Part shown: one piece after another, positions 60,682 to 64,000 of the stretch
How positions within the stretch are numbered: position 1 is the stretch's first letter
How the letters are laid out: each line of letters starts with the position of its first letter
Assembly (NCBI RefSeq): GCF_022965805.1
Contig: NC_133118.1
Coordinates: 6,479,057-6,543,056, forward strand
From: Primulina eburnea
Taxonomy: Eukaryota > Streptophyta > Magnoliopsida > Lamiales > Gesneriaceae
Direction of reading: 5' to 3'
Length of the DNA stretch: 64,000 nt
Made by a program: the position numbers and the translations under genes
The notes under the pieces: model-generated
The model's input: the letters and a program-made list of their open reading frames with translations, nothing else
Told to the model about the DNA's origin: nothing
Database searches by the model: none

Positions 60682-62240
60682 TGTAGTGACCCGTTCCAGA
60701 ATCACCTACTAATCAAGATTTAAGCATGCAATTAACTTAATTAATTACAATCAGAGATAATGGCGGAAAAGGTCAACAAACGATAGTTATACAACCCAAT
60801 CGAAATCCAGAACAACTCAAACTAAAAATGAAAATATGCGGTACAACCATATCGAAACAAAACAGTATTGAAGAACTAAAACAACCGGCTACTCAACGTC
60901 CTCCTCATCCTCCTCCTGAGCCATCCAACCTGAGGCCTGCCCCGTGGGAATGGGGTGTCCAAGATAAACAAAACTGAGGACGTGAGCGATAAGAACGCCC
61001 AGTACAAAAGCATGAGTATACAAGCCTATATGAAATGCACATGCTACGATATGATACCAGGGTAGTCAAGAAACAGGAGTCACAAAAGATCTCAATATGC
61101 TCAGTCTAGAGGCGCCAAGTGGATAGTGCCGCGCGGTACTCCTCTGCGTCACTGCATCCACTACAAGATCAGACGTGGACCTAAAATGTCCCGGATCACC
61201 GAAGCCCTCCGGACCCGTCGGCCACTGTGTACTCTCGGTGTCCATGCGTCCACAAGACAGGGCTGAGCGGCCCACAAGATATAGCTTATCTCGAAAGAGA
61301 TACAGCTCAACAATAAAGGCTATCTCGAAAGAGATACGGCTCAAGATGAGATGCAACATGCAGCAATAAGCGTGACATAATAGCATGCATCATATGACAT
61401 ATATCAATGCAGCAAATAATCATGCAACACATATAAGAATGTATACTCGACCAGGATATCTCGGATAGTACTTTCGTACCTCTAGTAAAGCAATCCTAGT
61501 CCACAGGAAATCCTATCAATCGGGTCTAGTCCGTCGTCAGCCCTGTGAAGACGATACTGAGCTCCCTGACTGCCCTTCTCGGACCGTCGGCTATGCCCGG
61601 CTGCTCTTGTCCGGGCTGCTCTGTCCTTCCCGGGTTGCTCTTCCCTTCCCGGGCTGCTCTTCCCTTTCTGGCTGCTCTACCCTTCCCGGGCTGCTCTTCC
61701 CTTCCCGAGCTGCTCTTCCCTTCCCAGGCGGTTCTTCCCTTCCCGGGCTGCTCTTCCCTTCCTAGGCTGATCTTCCCTTCCCGGGCTGATCTTCCCTTCC
61801 CGGGCTGCTCTTCCCTTTCTGGGCTGCTCTTCCCTTCCCGGGCTGATCTTCCCTTCCCGGGCTGCTCTTCCCTTTCTGGGCGGCTCTAGAGAGTTAAAAC
61901 TTGCATTTAAACACACAGTACCCCCTCCACAATGAGAAATCCCATGGCCTATTTATAGACCTCAGCTCGAAACTTACCTGCATGAACGTGTCAACCAAAT
62001 CCCATGCACCCGGACATCTGTCGCTAGGCAGCATGCACAAAGACACCTCACCTTACATGCATGAACGTGTCGAACAATTACCATGCACTTGACACCTGCC
62101 CGGCAGGCGTGTCAACCAAATACTAAAACCCAATCGACACCTCGGCTACACCTCGGCTCTAAAGCCAAAATACACATGATTTACTTAATTAAAGATACTT
62201 AATCATGTTTATTTAAATAAATAGGATTCGGGCTGCTACA
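60682..62240 (-). repeat. 5' LTR of nested element (1,559 bp)
   Basis: Pairs with 57414-58878. About 13 minisatellite units at 61600-61888. TATA at 61950-61957. A single-base deletion near 61271 (gcggccc against gcggcccc) is private to this copy. Confidence 0.93.
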
Positions 62241-63133
62241 CCACCTCGCAACTGAGGACAATTCTTCTTAAGATGACCCATCTCTCCGCACTGAAAACAA
62301 GCTCCCGCGGCTGATCGGCACTGCTCCGATGGATAGTTCTTCCCACAATGCACACAAGAAACCTTCTTCTTACCAAAGCGAAAAACACCGCTAGACCGAG
62401 ATCCAGATCCAGAAGAAGAAGAACCTGACTTCTTGAAAGACTGAGATCGAGGGCTCAAAGTATTCGGAGGTCTAGAAGAAAGAATAGACCTACCACGCTG
62501 GAGACTGATCTCTGCCTGGCGACACCGGTTCACTAACCCATCATAAGAAGTAGGATTATCGCAGACAGTGACTCGATCAAAGATCTCCTGGTTAAGAACC
62601 TGAAGGAAATGGTCATACTTGGCCTCAGAACTGCCACTAATATGAGGAGCAAAGGGTAACAACTCGAAGAACTTCTGCTGATATGCATCAACAGACATAC
62701 TCCCTTGCTTAAGATTCAGAAGTTCAATCGTCTTTGCCTGGCGAATGGCTGGAGGAAAATATAGCTGCATGAAAGCTGCACGGAATTCGGCCCAAGTCAC
62801 CCTACCCTGAGACTGGACTATCGGCGCAGAAGTTGATCGCCACCACTTGCGCGCACGGCCCTCGAGAAGAAGACCAAGGGTCTCCATCTGCTGCTCTTCG
62901 GTGCATTGGAATGCACGGAAACAACTCTCCATGCGCTCTAACCAATCCTCAGCAACATCGGGAGTCTCACCACCGACTAAAGGCTTAGGCCCCATCTGAA
63001 TGAAACGGTGCATCTCAAAACGCCTAGGCCCATCACGACGATGACGATGTTCACGATGACGCCTACGATCGTCCTGGTCACCCCAACGACCTACACTCCC
63101 CTGACTACTCTCATCACCAAGGTGGTCAGCCAT
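62241..63133 (-). CDS. gag: Chromovirus Gag, C-terminal end interrupted by the nested insertion
   Basis: Starts at ATG 63133 (MADHLGDESSQG), chosen because the nested copy has the same ATG context and the PBS leader precedes it. The basic N-terminal segment is followed by the gag core (AEFRAAFMQLYFPPAIRQAK, FLQVLNQEIFDRV), a Ser-rich linker and a CCHC knuckle CFQCGEMGHLKKNC near the end. A preceding CVHCGKNYPSEQC motif lacks the usual His. The TSD at 62241-62245 marks where the frame is cut. Beyond it the reading frame would enter LTR sequence and stop within a few codons. Codon phase matches pol at 57413. Confidence 0.9.
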
Positions 63134-63217
63134 CGCTACAAGATAGAATGGGGAAAAAATGGTAAAATGGTCAACGGAAATCGTAAAACAGAATCTATAA
63201 CCCAAAATCATATGCAT

Positions 63218-63229
63218 GCTCTGATACCA
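63218..63229 (-). promoter_or_regulatory. Primer-binding site of host element
   Basis: Minus strand TGGTATCAGAGC, followed by atgca, four bases from the LTR. Confidence 0.9.
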
Positions 63230-63233
63230 TAAA

Positions 63234-64000
63234 TGTAGTGACCCGTTCCAGAATCACCTACTAATCAAGATTTAAGCATGCAATTAACTTAATTAATTAC
63301 AATCAGAGATAATGGCGGAAAAGGTCAACAAACGATAGTTATACAACCCAATCGAAATCCAGAACAACTCAAACTAAAAATGAAAATATGCGGTACAACC
63401 ATATCGAAACAAAACAGTATTGAAGAACTAAAACAACCGGCTACTCAACGTCCTCCTCATCCTCCTCCTGAGCCATCCAACCTGAGGCCTGCCCCGTGGG
63501 AATGGGGTGTCCAAGATAAAGAAAAACGAGGACGTGAGCGATAAGAACGCCCAGTACAAAAGCATGAGTATACAAGCCTATATGAAATGCACATGCTATG
63601 ATATGATACCAGGGTAGTCAAGAAACAGGAGTCACAAAAGATCTCAATATGCTCAGTCTAGAGGCGCCAAGTGGATAGTGCCGCGCGGTACTCCTCTGGG
63701 TCACTGCATCCACTACAAGATCAGACGTGGACCTAAAATGTCCCGGATCACCGAAGCCCTCCGGACCCGTCGGCCACTGTGTACTCTCGGTGTCCATGCG
63801 TCCACAAGACAGGGCTGAGCGGCCCCACAAGATATAGCTTATCTCGAAAGAGATACAGCTCAACAATAAAGGCTATCTCGAAAGAGATACGGCTCAAGAT
63901 GAGATGCAACATGCAGCAATAAGCGTGACATAATAGCATGCATCATATGACATATATCAATGCAGCAAATAATCATGCAACACATATAAGAATGTATACT
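63234..64000 (-). repeat. 5' LTR of host chromovirus, partial
   Basis: Matches the first ~770 bp of the plus-strand projection of the 52109-53719 LTR; continues past the window, so the right TSD cannot be checked. Confidence 0.92.

Larger units (their letters stand above)
57414..62240 (-). mobile_element. Nested, internally deleted chromovirus of the same family (4,827 bp)
   Basis: LTRs 57414-58878 and 60682-62240 with TG...CA ends, perfect TSD ccacc, PBS 60666-60677, and an interior reduced to the first gag codons fused to the 3' half of pol. Relative to the host element about 2.86 kb is missing. It lacks protease, RT and most of Gag and so must have been mobilised in trans. Confidence 0.93.
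52109..64000 (-). mobile_element. Tekay/Del-like chromovirus, interrupted by a nested relative, runs off the window
   Basis: 3' LTR 52109-53719, polypurine tract 53720-53740, pol 53883-57413, insertion 57414-62240, gag 62241-63133, PBS 63218-63229, 5' LTR from 63234 past the edge. Gag and pol codons are in the same phase once the insert and one TSD copy are discounted (about 324 + 1,176 codons). The element therefore had a single open polyprotein frame before it was split. Confidence 0.93.

Noticed and set aside
1..64000. tRNA, rRNA or other structured RNA genes
   Set aside because: No convincing cloverleaf or conserved rRNA segment was recognised by eye; a covariance-model scan would be needed to exclude short ones.

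Overview
The window looks like a repeat-dense intergenic stretch of a flowering-plant nuclear genome (eudicot likely, species not determinable). The evidence is Ty3/gypsy chromovirus retrotransposons with initiator-Met-tRNA primer sites, a Tat-type gypsy remnant, a CACTA element, plant-type MITEs, long (TA)n tracts, and a two-exon cytochrome P450 of the CYP81 type. There is no bacterial, organellar or viral gene organisation. The only intact-looking host gene is the P450 on the minus strand (24684-27549). A second copy of its first exon (31143-32048) is truncated.

Layout. 1-9492: two tandem units of a plus-strand, gag-only gypsy element (internal 3' end, 2.45-kb LTR, internal region with gag but no pol, second LTR). 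9493-13612: a degenerate LTR-like region with two diverged tandem-repeat blocks. 13613-16050: a copia-LTR-like repeat (family R1), then a 360-bp purine-rich stretch. 16050-19090: repeat family R2, interrupted by a 1,222-bp CACTA element. 19091-21675: remnant of a minus-strand Tat-type gypsy element (gag, PBS, LTR). 22930-24545: a second R2 copy that preserves the empty CACTA site. 24684-27549: CYP81-type gene. 27904-34400: R1 repeats, one LTR plus a truncated pol of a chromovirus, and the truncated P450 duplicate. 35361-46761: an old minus-strand LTR split by a complete but decayed gypsy element (37381-45833, near-perfect TSD). 47477-52108: another old LTR carrying a MITE, a (TA)n tract and two solo LTRs, each with a perfect 5-bp TSD. 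52109-64000: a young Tekay/Del-like chromovirus on the minus strand whose gag-pol frame is split by a 4.8-kb internally deleted member of its own family, with a perfect TSD.

How the parts relate. Most of the sequence is transposons inserted into transposons, and TSDs and empty sites allow several insertions to be ordered. The P450 locus was apparently duplicated in tandem, hit by a gypsy element in the flank of copy 1, and then cut by a deletion that joined the element's pol to the intron of copy 2. The most unusual signal is a GC-rich palindromic cassette just upstream of the TATA region in several otherwise AT-rich gypsy LTR families. The palindrome sequence differs between families while its position is kept.
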